The notes beneath the pieces were generated by a model. It saw only the letters and a program-made list of their open reading frames with translations, was not told the origin of the DNA and made no database searches. Shown one piece after another: positions 39,415-47,479 of a DNA stretch of 48,457 bases. How positions within the stretch are numbered: position 1 is the first letter of the stretch; each line of letters starts with the position of its first letter. The DNA is from UBA11606 sp039815945. Its GTDB lineage: Bacteria; Actinomycetota; Acidimicrobiia; Acidimicrobiales; Aldehydirespiratoraceae. The DNA is taken from the NCBI GenBank assembly GCA_039815945.1, contig JBCBYI010000001.1, positions 1 through 48,457 on the forward strand, written 5' to 3'. The position numbers were made by a program, and so were the translations under genes.

Positions 39415-39905
39415 GTGACCTCGGCCCGCCGGTCGAGCAACACCCACACCATCGCCATCGCCACGCCGCCGCGAGCGGTCCACAGCAACGTGCGCACGAG
39501 GTTCGACGTCATCAACGTGTCGTGCTGCTCGGGGTCGAACCCGTCGAGGAGTTCGCCGTGGACGGGCGCCGCCCAGATCATGGTGACGACAAGGATGAGA
39601 CCCATGAGCGCGGCGCCCGCGATCGCCAGTGTGCGCATCGTGCGGTCCTTCGCGAGCACGACCAGCGCGACGATCGACAGGCCCTCGAGCCCCCAGGGGA
39701 CCACCAGCAACGCGCCGATCCGGTCGATGTGTCGGCTCTGATAGGCGGGGTACGCATCGGCGCCGACGTTCTCGAAGAGCGGGTAGTGCACGACCTGCAC
39801 CGTCCAGATCAGTCCGACCATCGCCATCGTCGCGGCGGCGTGCACGGCGACGGTCGCGGCGAGCGTCCGGTCGGTGGCGACTCGTTCGAGGGTGGGGGCG
39901 GCCAT
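39411..39905 (-). CDS. Four-helix membrane protein of unknown function
   Basis: 164 aa with four hydrophobic helices (TVAVHAAATMAMVGLIWTVQVVHY; LLVVPWGLEGLSIVALVVL; TLAIAGAALMGLILVVTMIWA; LLWTARGGVAMAMVWVLL) and conserved-looking polar motifs inside the first pair (VVHYPLF, YQSRHIDRI). This pattern occurs in small uncharacterised bacterial membrane proteins; I cannot give a function. Its stop overlaps that of the SGNH gene by 4 nt, tail to tail. Confidence 0.7.
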   Translation of the reverse strand: MAAPTLERVATDRTLAATVAVHAAATMAMVGLIWTVQVVHYPLFENVGADAYPAYQSRHIDRIGALLVVPWGLEGLSIVALVVLAKDRTMRTLAIAGAALMGLILVVTMIWAAPVHGELLDGFDPEQHDTLMTSNLVRTLLWTARGGVAMAMVWVLLDRRAEVT

Positions 39906-39966
39906 GGCGCTCGACCGTACGGGCCGGGCGACCCTTGTGCCGAGCCGTGCGGCTAGCTTGCCGAGC

Positions 39967-40668
39967 GTGCGCGATCGCTCGTCCGCCCAGCTCCACGTTC
40001 ACGAACGTCGAGTCACGTCGCAAAACGGCGAGGACGGCATCCTCGCCGCACTCGTCGAGGCCGTCGGTGCGACGAACCGGGTCGCCGTCGAGTTCGGCGC
40101 GGGCGTCGGACCGACCGAGTGCAACACGCTGCGCCTCGTCGACGAGGACGGCTGGTCCGCCGTGTGGCTCGACGGTGCCGATCAACCTGCGCACAGCCGG
40201 GTCCACCGGGCCTTCATCACCCCCGAGAACATCAACGACCTGTTCGCCGAGCACGGCGTGCCCGACCACCCCGACGTGCTGTCGGTCGACATCGATTCCA
40301 ACGACTACTGGGTGCTCGACGCGATCGACGACCGCTATGCGCCGCGGATCCTCGTCGTCGAGTACAACGCCTCGCTCGGTCCGACCGATCGGCTGACGAT
40401 CGCCTACGACCCGACCTTCGTGTGGCAGGTCAATGACTACTTCGGCGCGTCGCTCGCCGCGTTGGCGGCTGCGGCCGATCGCAAGGGCCTCGCCCTGGTC
40501 GGTTGCGATTCGCTCGGCATCAACGCCTTCTTCGTGGCTCGCTCGGCGCTGACGGGCTTCGCCGAGCTCACCCCCGAACGAGCCTTCGTCCCCTGCGGCT
40601 ACGGCATCGTGGAGGACGGGCGCCACGTGGGCTACCGCCGGGCCGAACGCACCTTCGAGCGGGTCTGA
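39967..40668 (+). CDS. FkbM/methyltransferase-like protein
   Basis: About 233 aa from a GTG at 39967; an in-frame ATG at 39904 would overlap the divergent gene's start and is less likely. The N-terminus shows SQNGEDGILAALVEAVG, then VAVEFGAGVGPTECNTLRLV and VLSVDIDSNDYWVLDAI, a pattern of FkbM-like SAM-dependent methyltransferase relatives often found near surface-polysaccharide genes. The glycine-rich loop FGAG and the acidic DIDSND resemble the cofactor pocket. Substrate unknown. Confidence 0.65.
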   Translation: MRDRSSAQLHVHERRVTSQNGEDGILAALVEAVGATNRVAVEFGAGVGPTECNTLRLVDEDGWSAVWLDGADQPAHSRVHRAFITPENINDLFAEHGVPDHPDVLSVDIDSNDYWVLDAIDDRYAPRILVVEYNASLGPTDRLTIAYDPTFVWQVNDYFGASLAALAAAADRKGLALVGCDSLGINAFFVARSALTGFAELTPERAFVPCGYGIVEDGRHVGYRRAERTFERV

Positions 40669-40682
40669 GCGAGGATCGAACC

Positions 40683-41417
40683 ATGGCGGTCAACCGGTTG
40701 ATGCAACGCATGTTGTCGTGGCGCTACCGCGGCGACATCCCCGCCGACTGGCGGCCGTACCTGGCCGAGCTCGACTTCGTCGGCACGCTCGATGACGACG
40801 AGACGCAGCGCCTCGTCCAGCTCGCCCGCATGTTCGAAGCGGTCGTGCGCTTCGACGGCCGCGAGGGCATCGATGTCGACGAACGCAAGATCCGCCTCAC
40901 CGCACTCCAGGCGTGCCGGCTGATCCTCGAACTCGGCTACGAGCCGTACCGGTACGTCCATCGGGTCACGTTCGTGCCGGGCACGTTTCACATGGAGACC
41001 CGGCAGGGCAAGGTCCGGGCGAACGGTGCCGCCGACTCCGGCGGCCATGTGGCGCTCTCGTGGACCGAGACGGTCGCCGGGATGTACGACGGCGACGGCC
41101 GCAACGTCGTGTACCACGAGTTCGCCCACGTCCTCGACGGCTACGACGGCTTCGTCGACGGGCGTCCGAGCGTTGACGAACCGGGCCGCTGGCGAAGAAT
41201 CGTCGGGTCGTCGTACGAGACCCATCGCCGCAGCCGCAAGAAGAAGGCGCTGATCGACGCCTACGGCAAGACCAGCGAGGTCGAGTTCTTCGCCGAGATC
41301 GTCGAGGTCTTCTTCGAACGCCCCGAAGAGCTCCACGAGGAGCAACCCGACCTGTACGACGTGCTCGCCGACTACTTCGACCAACGCCCGGGCTGGATCG
41401 ATGGAGCACCGACATGA
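40683..41417 (+). CDS. MtfA-type zinc metallopeptidase (M90)
   Basis: 244 aa of the MtfA/YeeI family; in E. coli MtfA binds the glucose regulator Mlc and has aminopeptidase activity. The zinc motif HEFAHVLDGYDGF near residue 147 and the downstream Glu in SEVEFFAEIVEVFFERP near residue 200 are intact, as is the family N-terminal helix region (QRLVQLARMFEAVVRF). ATG at 40683 has GAGG 10 nt upstream. It overlaps the following methyltransferase by 4 nt, so the pair is coupled. No Mlc-like regulator is nearby, so the regulatory role is open. Confidence 0.88.
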   Translation: MAVNRLMQRMLSWRYRGDIPADWRPYLAELDFVGTLDDDETQRLVQLARMFEAVVRFDGREGIDVDERKIRLTALQACRLILELGYEPYRYVHRVTFVPGTFHMETRQGKVRANGAADSGGHVALSWTETVAGMYDGDGRNVVYHEFAHVLDGYDGFVDGRPSVDEPGRWRRIVGSSYETHRRSRKKKALIDAYGKTSEVEFFAEIVEVFFERPEELHEEQPDLYDVLADYFDQRPGWIDGAPT

Positions 41418-42010
41418 GCGCCGTCGATCCCTGGGACGCCGCCGCCGACGGCTGGGACGACGATCCCGCCGCCCGGGCCTACGCCGGTGCCGCCTTCGAG
41501 TCGCTCGTGGCCGTGCTCGACGGCTTCGGCCGCTCGCTTCTCGGGCTCCGCGTCTGCGACTTCGGCTGCGGCACCGGCCTGCTCACCGAGCGTTTGGTCA
41601 CCGCCGGCGTCGCGTCGGTCGATGCGGTCGACACCTCCGACGCCATGCTCGCCGAGCTCCACGCGAAGGCCGACCGGCTCGGCTGGACGAACGTCCGCTC
41701 ATCGGCGGAGATCCCCACGTCACCCGGCCGCCACGATCTGGTCGTGTGCTCCTCAGTGCTGGCGTTCGTGCCCGATCACCCGGCCACGGTCGCCCGACTC
41801 GTCGAGCTCCTGGCCCCCGGCGGCGTGCTCATTCAGTGGGACTGGCAACTCGATCCCGACGAGGCCGAGCCGTACGGCCTCACCACTGAGGCGATCCAGA
41901 CCGCACTCCGCACCGCCGGCCTCCGCGATGTCGAGGTGGGCGTCGGCTTCGAGCTGCCCTTCGGGGACATGGTGATGCGCCCGCTGATGGGCGTCGGCCG
42001 GAAGGTCTGA
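41414..42010 (+). CDS. Class I SAM-dependent methyltransferase
   Basis: 198 aa. The Rossmann methyltransferase motif I is VCDFGCGTGLLTERLV near residue 48, followed by the acidic VDAVDTSDAML and motif IV region DLVVCSSVLAFVPD. The N-terminal WDAAADGWDDD stretch is common in small-molecule methyltransferases of the UbiE/COQ5 type. Substrate unknown. Coupled to the MtfA-type gene by a 4-nt overlap and convergent with the redoxin gene, 3 nt away. Confidence 0.82.
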   Translation: MSAVDPWDAAADGWDDDPAARAYAGAAFESLVAVLDGFGRSLLGLRVCDFGCGTGLLTERLVTAGVASVDAVDTSDAMLAELHAKADRLGWTNVRSSAEIPTSPGRHDLVVCSSVLAFVPDHPATVARLVELLAPGGVLIQWDWQLDPDEAEPYGLTTEAIQTALRTAGLRDVEVGVGFELPFGDMVMRPLMGVGRKV

Positions 42011-42013
42011 CGC

Positions 42014-43171
42014 TCAGTCGGTCGGCTGGTTGCGCCGCTCCACCATCCGGGTGAAGTGGTGGGCGAAGTCCATCGTGTCGTCGGGGTTCGCATCACCCCC
42101 GAACGGCCAGTCGGGTTTCGCCGTCGGCAACTCGAACGAGAACGACTGGCTCTGCGGGATCCGGCACGCGAGCGCGTCGCACGCCTGCCATCGCACTCGG
42201 CCGGTGATCGTGAGCGACTCGATCTTGGGCGACGACGTGTTGACGATCGGCAGCCGGAACTCGACCGTGCCGTCATGGACGGGGAACACCTCGTCGGTGC
42301 CGTCGAGGTGATGGTCGTGTGCGGCAGGGCCGACCATCGCCCGCAGGCCGATCTGGTCGGTGTCGTCGAACTCGATCGTGAACGGCACCATCCCCTCGGG
42401 GGCCGGATCGGCGTAGACGTGCTGGCCCTCGGGGATCGCCAGCCGCACCACGACGTCGTGTTTCACGATGGCGGCGATGTGGTCACCGTCGTAGCGGATC
42501 TCGGCGGTGACCTCGCCGTCGGCCGGGGCGGGAGCGCCCACCAGCTCGACAGTCTCACCCTGCGCTGCCCGGATCAGCTCGGCGGAGTTGGCCCGCACGC
42601 CGAGGTGCTCGTCGAAGAACTTGGCGATGATCACGCCCTCGGCGTCGAGCACGTACGTCCCCGGGAACGGGATGCCGGCGTAGGGGTGATCGTCGGGATC
42701 GACCAGCGTGTTGCGGATGCCCAGCGCGTCGATGATCTCGCTGTCGGGGTCACTCAAGAGCGGGAACGTGATGCCCTTGTCGGCGGCGAACGCCACGAGC
42801 GCGTCGGGCTCGTCGTACGACAGGGCGTAGAGCGCAACCCCGGCCGCCTCGAAGGCCTCAGCGTGCTGTTGCAGCTCGACCAGCTGCGTGCGACACGGCG
42901 GTCACCAGACCGCCGATCGATAGACGACGAACGCCGTCGGGCGACCAGCCCGGTCGGCCTCGATGTCGACCATGCGCCCGGTGTGGTCGGGCGCCACGAC
43001 TGGTGGCAACCGCTCCCCCACCTCGGGGCCGGTCGGGAACCAGCCGACCGGATTCGAACGGGCACTCGCGCCCGGCTTGAGCGGCCCGAGGTTGCCGAGG
43101 GCATCGCGCCACCAGCCGTTCTCGAGCTGCTCGCCTCGCGTGTCGACCTCGATGTGCGGCGTCTCGCTCAT
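42014..43171 (-). CDS. Candidate selenoprotein: redoxin fused to DsbD-alpha-like domain
   Basis: One frame of 386 codons interrupted only by a TGA at 42902-42904 (codon 90). Read through, the surrounding text is VYRSAVW-U-PPCRTQLVELQ, so the TGA stands at the first cysteine of the WCPPC active site of AhpC/TSA-type redoxins. The redoxin fold goes on past it (ALSYDEPDALVAFA, FPLLSDPDSEIIDALGIRN, FPGTYVLDAEGVI) to about residue 200. From about 225 a DsbD N-terminal-like domain follows, with the WQACDALACRIPQ cysteine pair. No signal peptide is visible. A SECIS-like hairpin lies just after the TGA. Sec incorporation is the favoured reading; a nonsense mutation or sequencing error from TGC/TGT remains possible. 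Sec genes are not in this window. Confidence 0.75.
42862..42897 (-). promoter_or_regulatory. SECIS-like hairpin downstream of the in-frame UGA
   Basis: Read on the minus strand, GCAGCT (42887-42882) and AGCTGC (42876-42871) form a perfect 6-bp stem around the loop GGUCG, and CGTGT/GCACG (42897-42893 with 42866-42862) adds a lower stem past a small internal loop. The loop begins 20 nt after the UGA and starts with GGUC, like the SelB-binding loop of the E. coli fdhF SECIS. No folding software was run. Confidence 0.6.
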
Positions 43172-43192
43172 GCGGCGACGGTACCGGACCGG

Positions 43193-43501
43193 TCAGGCCG
43201 GGACGGAATCTCGTTCTCGCCGGCCGCCGTTGCGGGCGATGGCGACGAGCACGATCACGACCCGGACAACCGCCGCGACGATGAGCGTTCCCAGGAGCAG
43301 GCCCCACAGCTGCCGTTCGAAGCCCTCGACCGGGGTGTTGCACTGCGGCGGATCCGACGAGTCGACGTCGACGATCAGTGGACCCTCGCAGATCGGCTCG
43401 CCGTCGGTCGTCAAGAAGAGCGCCGCCGTCACCACGACGAAGACCACGAGCCAGACGACGAACAGCCGCAGCGCGTCACGGACGATCGGCCGAGTCCCCA
43501 T
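43193..43501 (-). CDS. Small two-helix membrane protein
   Basis: 102 aa with membrane helices near residues 13-30 (LFVVWLVVFVVVTAALFL) and 70-90 (GLLLGTLIVAAVVRVVIVLVAIA), joined by an outer loop with two cysteines (EPICEGPL and PPQCNTP) that could form a disulfide. It sits 21 nt upstream of the redoxin gene, same strand, so they may share a transcript; a link between the loop cysteines and the redoxin is conjecture. Family not recognised. Confidence 0.6.
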   Translation of the reverse strand: MGTRPIVRDALRLFVVWLVVFVVVTAALFLTTDGEPICEGPLIVDVDSSDPPQCNTPVEGFERQLWGLLLGTLIVAAVVRVVIVLVAIARNGGRRERDSVPA

Positions 43502-43525
43502 CCGTGGAGCTTCGCACGTCCCGGG

Positions 43526-44158
43526 TCAGGCCTTCGGGCGCCGGGCGAGCACCACGCCTTTGTCGAGTGGACGGCCGCCGTCCGGGGCCGGCGCCGCGCC
43601 GTGCTGCACGCCGACGAACCCGGCGGCACTGAGGAGCTCGCCGATCGTGGCGGGATCGAACTCGTAGGCGGTGGCCACCTGATGATCGAACGGCGTGCCG
43701 TGCGCAGCCGGTTCCCGCGACGCGAAGAAGAACAGTACGACGGGAGCACCTGACGCGAGGACGCGTTCCCATTCTGCGAAGACGGCCGGCAGCGCATCGG
43801 GCGCCAGATGGATGATCGAGTAGCGGGCGAAGATCCCACTGAACGACGACGACGCCGCGTCGAGCGCGGTCAGGTCGTCGACGAAGAACGCCAGCTGCGG
43901 GAACGCCCGCTGGGCCTGCTCGATCATTCCGGGCGACGCATCGATGCCGAAGGCCGGGAGACCCGCCCGAACGAGCGCGTCGACGCCGTGCCCGGGTCCG
44001 CAACCGACGTCGACGACCGGCCCCATTACTGGCTCGACGAGATCCACGAACCGGGCCAGCCAGCCCTTGGCGTCGGCGTCGTTCTCGAGGTCGTCGAGGA
44101 ACAACGACGCGTACCGCTCTGCGACCACGTCGTACGCGGCGGCGACGTCGTCGGACAT
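43526..44158 (-). CDS. Class I SAM-dependent methyltransferase
   Basis: 210 aa. Motif I is VVDVGCGPGHGVDALV near residue 48, then AFGIDASPGMIEQAQRAFP with the ribose-binding Asp, and FSGIFARYSIIHLAPD as motif IV. N-terminal YDVVAERYASLF is typical of the Methyltransf_11/25 group. The substrate cannot be told. It is 6 nt upstream of the queA stop in tandem order after queA, so it may be co-transcribed with queA, but nothing links it to queuosine synthesis. Confidence 0.82.
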   Translation of the reverse strand: MSDDVAAAYDVVAERYASLFLDDLENDADAKGWLARFVDLVEPVMGPVVDVGCGPGHGVDALVRAGLPAFGIDASPGMIEQAQRAFPQLAFFVDDLTALDAASSSFSGIFARYSIIHLAPDALPAVFAEWERVLASGAPVVLFFFASREPAAHGTPFDHQVATAYEFDPATIGELLSAAGFVGVQHGAAPAPDGGRPLDKGVVLARRPKA

Positions 44159-44164
44159 GGACGC

Positions 44165-45169
44165 CTAGAGCCCCAGCAACATGGCGTCGCCGAAGCTGAG
44201 GACGCGGTACTTCTCGGCGATCGCCGTCTCGTAGAGCTCCCGCCAGCGGGGGCCGACGAAACCGTCGACCAGGCAGAGCAGCGTCGACTGCGGCAGGTGG
44301 AAGTTGGTGAGCAGCACGTCGACCGCCTTCCACTCGTAGGGGCGCCGGATGAAGAGATCGCTACGGCCCGACTGCTCGCCGGTGCCCTTCCACGACTCGA
44401 GCGCTCGCACGGCGGTGGTACCGATCGCGACGACCCGATCGGCGGCCTCGACGGCGGCGGCCGTCTCGTCGGGCACCCGATACCACTCGGTGTGCATCAC
44501 GTGATCGTCGAGCCGGTCGACCATCACCGGCCGGAACGTGTCGAGCCCGACGGCGAGCTCCACGGTCGCCATGCCGATGCCGTTCACCTCGAGCGCGTCG
44601 AGCACGGCGGGCGTGAAGTGCAGACCCGCGGTGGGCGCGGCGGCGGAGAGCGGACGATCGGCGAACACCGTCTGATAGCGGGACGGATCGTCGATCTGGT
44701 TCTCGATGTAGGGCGGCAGCGGCGGCAGGCCGACCTCGGCGAGCCGACTGTGCAGATCGCTGTCGCCCGGATCGAGACGCACGACCCGGCGACCGTCACC
44801 GAGATCCTCGCCCATCTCGACAGCGAGACCGTCGGCCGTCACGACATCGCCGAGCTTCAGCTTCTTGCTCGGCTTGGCGAGCGCCTCCCAGGAACCATCA
44901 TCGCGCTCCTCGAGCAGGAGGATCTCGGCGGCGCCACCGGTCGAGCGCCGCACGGGAATACGGGCGGGCAGGACCTTGGTGTCGTTGACGACGACGAGAT
45001 CGCCGGGCTGGAGCAGATCGGGCAAATCACGGACGTGCCGGTGCTCGACGTGATCACCTCGATCGACGAGCAAACGGGCCGCGTCACGCGGCTCGATCGG
45101 CTTCTGGGCGATGCGCTCCGGCGGCAGGTCGTAGTCGATGTCGGCGAGCGTCTCGGGGCGATCCGTCAC
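44165..45169 (-). CDS. queA: S-adenosylmethionine:tRNA ribosyltransferase-isomerase
   Basis: Transfers and isomerises the ribosyl part of SAM onto preQ1-tRNA to give epoxyqueuosine-tRNA. About 334 aa from a GTG at 45169. Family signs: DYDLPPERIAQKPIEPRDAARLLV at the N-terminus, LVVVNDTKVLPARI, the core APTAGLHFT near residue 175, HTEWYRVP near residue 230 and LLTNFHLPQSTLLCLV near residue 290. In relatives queA usually follows ruvB directly; here a reversed HNH gene separates them. Together with tgt it indicates queuosine modification, though tgt is unusual. Confidence 0.95.
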   Translation of the reverse strand: MTDRPETLADIDYDLPPERIAQKPIEPRDAARLLVDRGDHVEHRHVRDLPDLLQPGDLVVVNDTKVLPARIPVRRSTGGAAEILLLEERDDGSWEALAKPSKKLKLGDVVTADGLAVEMGEDLGDGRRVVRLDPGDSDLHSRLAEVGLPPLPPYIENQIDDPSRYQTVFADRPLSAAAPTAGLHFTPAVLDALEVNGIGMATVELAVGLDTFRPVMVDRLDDHVMHTEWYRVPDETAAAVEAADRVVAIGTTAVRALESWKGTGEQSGRSDLFIRRPYEWKAVDVLLTNFHLPQSTLLCLVDGFVGPRWRELYETAIAEKYRVLSFGDAMLLGL

Positions 45170-45214
45170 CTCGTCGAGGGTACGAGTCTTCGTTGGAACT
45201 CCGCCCGATTCGTC

Positions 45215-45244
45215 TTGTAGTACGAACGTATGTTCGTGTATGTT
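45215..45244 (+). promoter_or_regulatory. SOS-type promoter of the HNH gene
   Basis: TTGTAG (45215-45220) and TATGTT (45239-45244) form a -35/-10 pair with an 18-nt spacer that contains the LexA box. The -10 lies 6-7 nt before the ATG at 45251, which would give a leaderless mRNA, common in Actinomycetota. Confidence 0.5.
45222..45237. promoter_or_regulatory. LexA (SOS) box
   Basis: ACGAACGTATGTTCGT is a perfect 6+6 palindrome with a 4-nt centre. Its core CGAACGTATGTTCG meets the Gram-positive LexA consensus CGAACRNRYGTTYG at every position. It lies in the promoter spacer of the HNH gene. 13E12-type HNH genes in mycobacteria are known members of the SOS regulon, which supports the call. Confidence 0.8.
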
Positions 45245-45250
45245 CTGGAG

Positions 45251-46366
45251 ATGTTGACGGCGGTGCATGACGAACTCGACGGGATCGATCTCCGCGCCTG
45301 TTCGCGCCCGGAGCTGCGGCAGTTGCTCGCCGAGTACCACCGGGTCGAGACCCACGCCGCGCAGCGTCGGCTCGCCGTGATGGCGGCAATCGATGCGCTG
45401 GGCGACGACGGCATGCCGGCGGCTACCGAGGCTCGGGTCACCACCCACCGGTCGAGCCGGAGCAGCGACCGCGATGCCGAGACGGCCTCGGTGCTGGCGG
45501 CAGTGCCCGGTGCTGCGGATTCCCTGGCCGCCGGTGCGATCACCGTCGAGCACGCCGAGCGTCTCGGGGTGCTGGTACAGGAGACCTCGGCCGAACAGGT
45601 CGCCGAGCTGATCCCGCTCGCCGAGCAGACCCCGGCCGATCTCTTCCGCAAGAAGTCCAACCGCTGGCTGTCGAGTCGGCGTTCGTTGCAGGCCGTCGAG
45701 GAGCAGCACCGCCGTCAGCGAGCCGAACGCGAGCTGAGCGTGTGGTTCGAGGGTGGCGACGCCGAGAACGGTGCGCTGCTGATCAACGGCCGGATGGACA
45801 ACGCCACCGGGCGCCAGTTCCAGGCTGCGCTGCGAGCGCTGGTCGACCGCTTGTAGCGAGAGGACGGCGGCCGTGACGGCTCACCGAACGACGTACGCAC
45901 GCCCTCCCAGCGGCGGATCGACGCGCTCGCCCTGATGGCGACCACGGAGGTCGATGCTGACGCTCCCCTGCCGGTGCGCACGATGCTGCACCTGATCGCC
46001 ACCGTCGACGACGACTCGGTCGAGTTCCTCGACGGCCAGCCCGTGCCGCAGGCGTTCCTCGACTCGCTCGATCCTCGCACCGCCGATGTCGTCGGCCATG
46101 TGTTCTCCGGCGCCGGCAAGCCGCTCTGGACGGGCCGGCGGCACCGTCTCGCCACCGTGCATCAGTGGCCCGCCCTGATCGCCCGTGATCGTGCGTGTGT
46201 CGACTGCGGCGCCGACGTTGCGTTCACCGAAGCGCACCATCCGCACGAGTGGGGCCATCACGGCCTCAACGACATCGACAACCTCGAGTTGAAGTGCCAC
46301 ACCGATCATGCGTTGGCCCACCGAGGGTCCCGGGGCGAACGACGATCCAGACCTCGGGCCGCCTAG
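45251..46366 (+). pseudogene. DUF222/HNH endonuclease (13E12 type), broken by an amber codon
   Basis: One reading frame runs from about 45251 (an upstream ATG at 45230 lies inside the LexA box) to 46366 but contains TAG at 45854-45856. Before it is the DUF222 domain (ELRQLLAEYHRVETHAAQRRLAVMAAIDAL); after it, in the same frame, REDGGRDGSPNDVRT and the HNH domain RDRACVDCGADVAFTEAHHPHEW with NLELKCHTDH. Homologues have Tyr or Trp at the stop (L-Y/W-R-x-D-G-G), so one base change explains it. Only the N-terminal 200 residues would be made. The gene lies backwards between ruvB and queA, as a mobile 13E12-type element would. Confidence 0.85.
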
Positions 46367-46380
46367 GGCGGTGGCGGCGG

Positions 46381-47442
46381 CTACTCGCCGGAATCGAAGA
46401 GGCCGGGCTGCGGCTCGGGACCGGTCTGGGTGGCCGGTGGCGGCGCCATGCCCAGGTGTGCGTAGGCGGCGGGGGTGGCGACGCGGCCCCGAGGGGTGCG
46501 CATCAGCAGGCCCTGCTGGATGAGGTACGGCTCGTAGACGTCCTCGACCGTCTCGGTCGGTTCGCTCACCGAGATGGCGAGGGTCGACAGCCCGACCGGG
46601 CCGCCATCGAAGCGACGGCACACCGAATCGAGCACGGCACGGCTCGCTTTGTCGAGACCCAACTCGTCGACACCGAAGAACGACAGACCGTCCTTGGCGA
46701 CCTCGGCGGAGATGTGGCCGTCGCGTTCGACCTCGGCGTAGTCGCGCACCTGGCGCAGCAGCCGGTTGGCGATGCGGGGCGTGCCCCGGGAACGGCGGGC
46801 GATCTCGTAGGCGCCACCCTCGTCGATGTCGACGTCGAGGATGCCGGCGGCTCGCATGGCGATCAACTGGAGATCGTCGACCTCGTAGTAGTCGAGACGG
46901 GCGACGAGGCCGAAGCGGTCGCGCAGCGGGCCGGTGATGAGACCGGTGCGGGTGGTCGCGCCGACCAGCGTGAAGCGGGCGAGATCGAGCGGGATCGACC
47001 GGGCGGCCGGGCCCTTGCCGAGCACGACGTCGATCCGGAAATCCTCCATCGCCGGGTAGAGCACTTCCTCGACCGGGCGGGGCAGGCGGTGGATCTCATC
47101 GATGAACAGCACATCGCCGTCCTCGAGCTTGGAGAGAATCGACGCGAGGTCGCCGGCTCGCTCGAGTGCGGGGCCGGAGGTGACCTGCAGGTTGGTGCTC
47201 ATCTCCGCGGCGATGATGTTGGCGAGGGTGGTCTTGCCGAGACCGGGCGGACCCGCGAAGAGCAGATGATCGGCCGCTTCACGACGACGAGCCGCCGCAC
47301 CGAGCATCACGCCCAAATGGCCCTTCAGCTCAGACTGGCCGACGAACTCGTTGAGCGTCTTGGGACGCAGACCCGGCTCGTCGAGCAGCAGGCCGGCGTC
47401 CTCGGGCTGATCGTCGGGAGAGAGAAGCTCTTCGCGGGCCAT
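46381..47442 (-). CDS. ruvB: Holliday junction branch migration helicase RuvB
   Basis: AAA+ motor that moves Holliday junctions with RuvA. 353 aa: LRPKTLNEFVGQ at the N-terminus, Walker A FAGPPGLGKTTLANI near residue 63, Walker B VLFIDEIHRLPRPVEE near residue 110, sensor LVGATTRTGLITGPLRDRFG near residue 157 and the C-terminal winged helix (EPYLIQQGLLMRTPRGRVAT). The C-terminal tail is slightly longer than in E. coli and ends GLFDSGE. It follows ruvA in the usual order with a 37-nt gap and is followed by the reversed HNH pseudogene. Confidence 0.97.
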   Translation of the reverse strand: MAREELLSPDDQPEDAGLLLDEPGLRPKTLNEFVGQSELKGHLGVMLGAAARRREAADHLLFAGPPGLGKTTLANIIAAEMSTNLQVTSGPALERAGDLASILSKLEDGDVLFIDEIHRLPRPVEEVLYPAMEDFRIDVVLGKGPAARSIPLDLARFTLVGATTRTGLITGPLRDRFGLVARLDYYEVDDLQLIAMRAAGILDVDIDEGGAYEIARRSRGTPRIANRLLRQVRDYAEVERDGHISAEVAKDGLSFFGVDELGLDKASRAVLDSVCRRFDGGPVGLSTLAISVSEPTETVEDVYEPYLIQQGLLMRTPRGRVATPAAYAHLGMAPPPATQTGPEPQPGLFDSGE

Positions 47443-47479
47443 GCGCAGTTCCTAGCAGTCGGGTGCGACGGGGACGGGA

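Noticed and set aside
42902..42904. Treating the redoxin as two separate genes (43171-42902 and 42796-42014)
   Set aside because: Both parts are in the same frame, the second would begin mid-domain without a ribosome-binding site, and the bases between encode the conserved PPCRTQLVELQ segment.
45854..45856. Pyrrolysine or other read-through at the amber codon of the HNH gene
   Set aside because: HNH/DUF222 proteins have no known pyrrolysine, the position is not catalytic, and no special downstream structure was noticed. A nonsense mutation is simpler.
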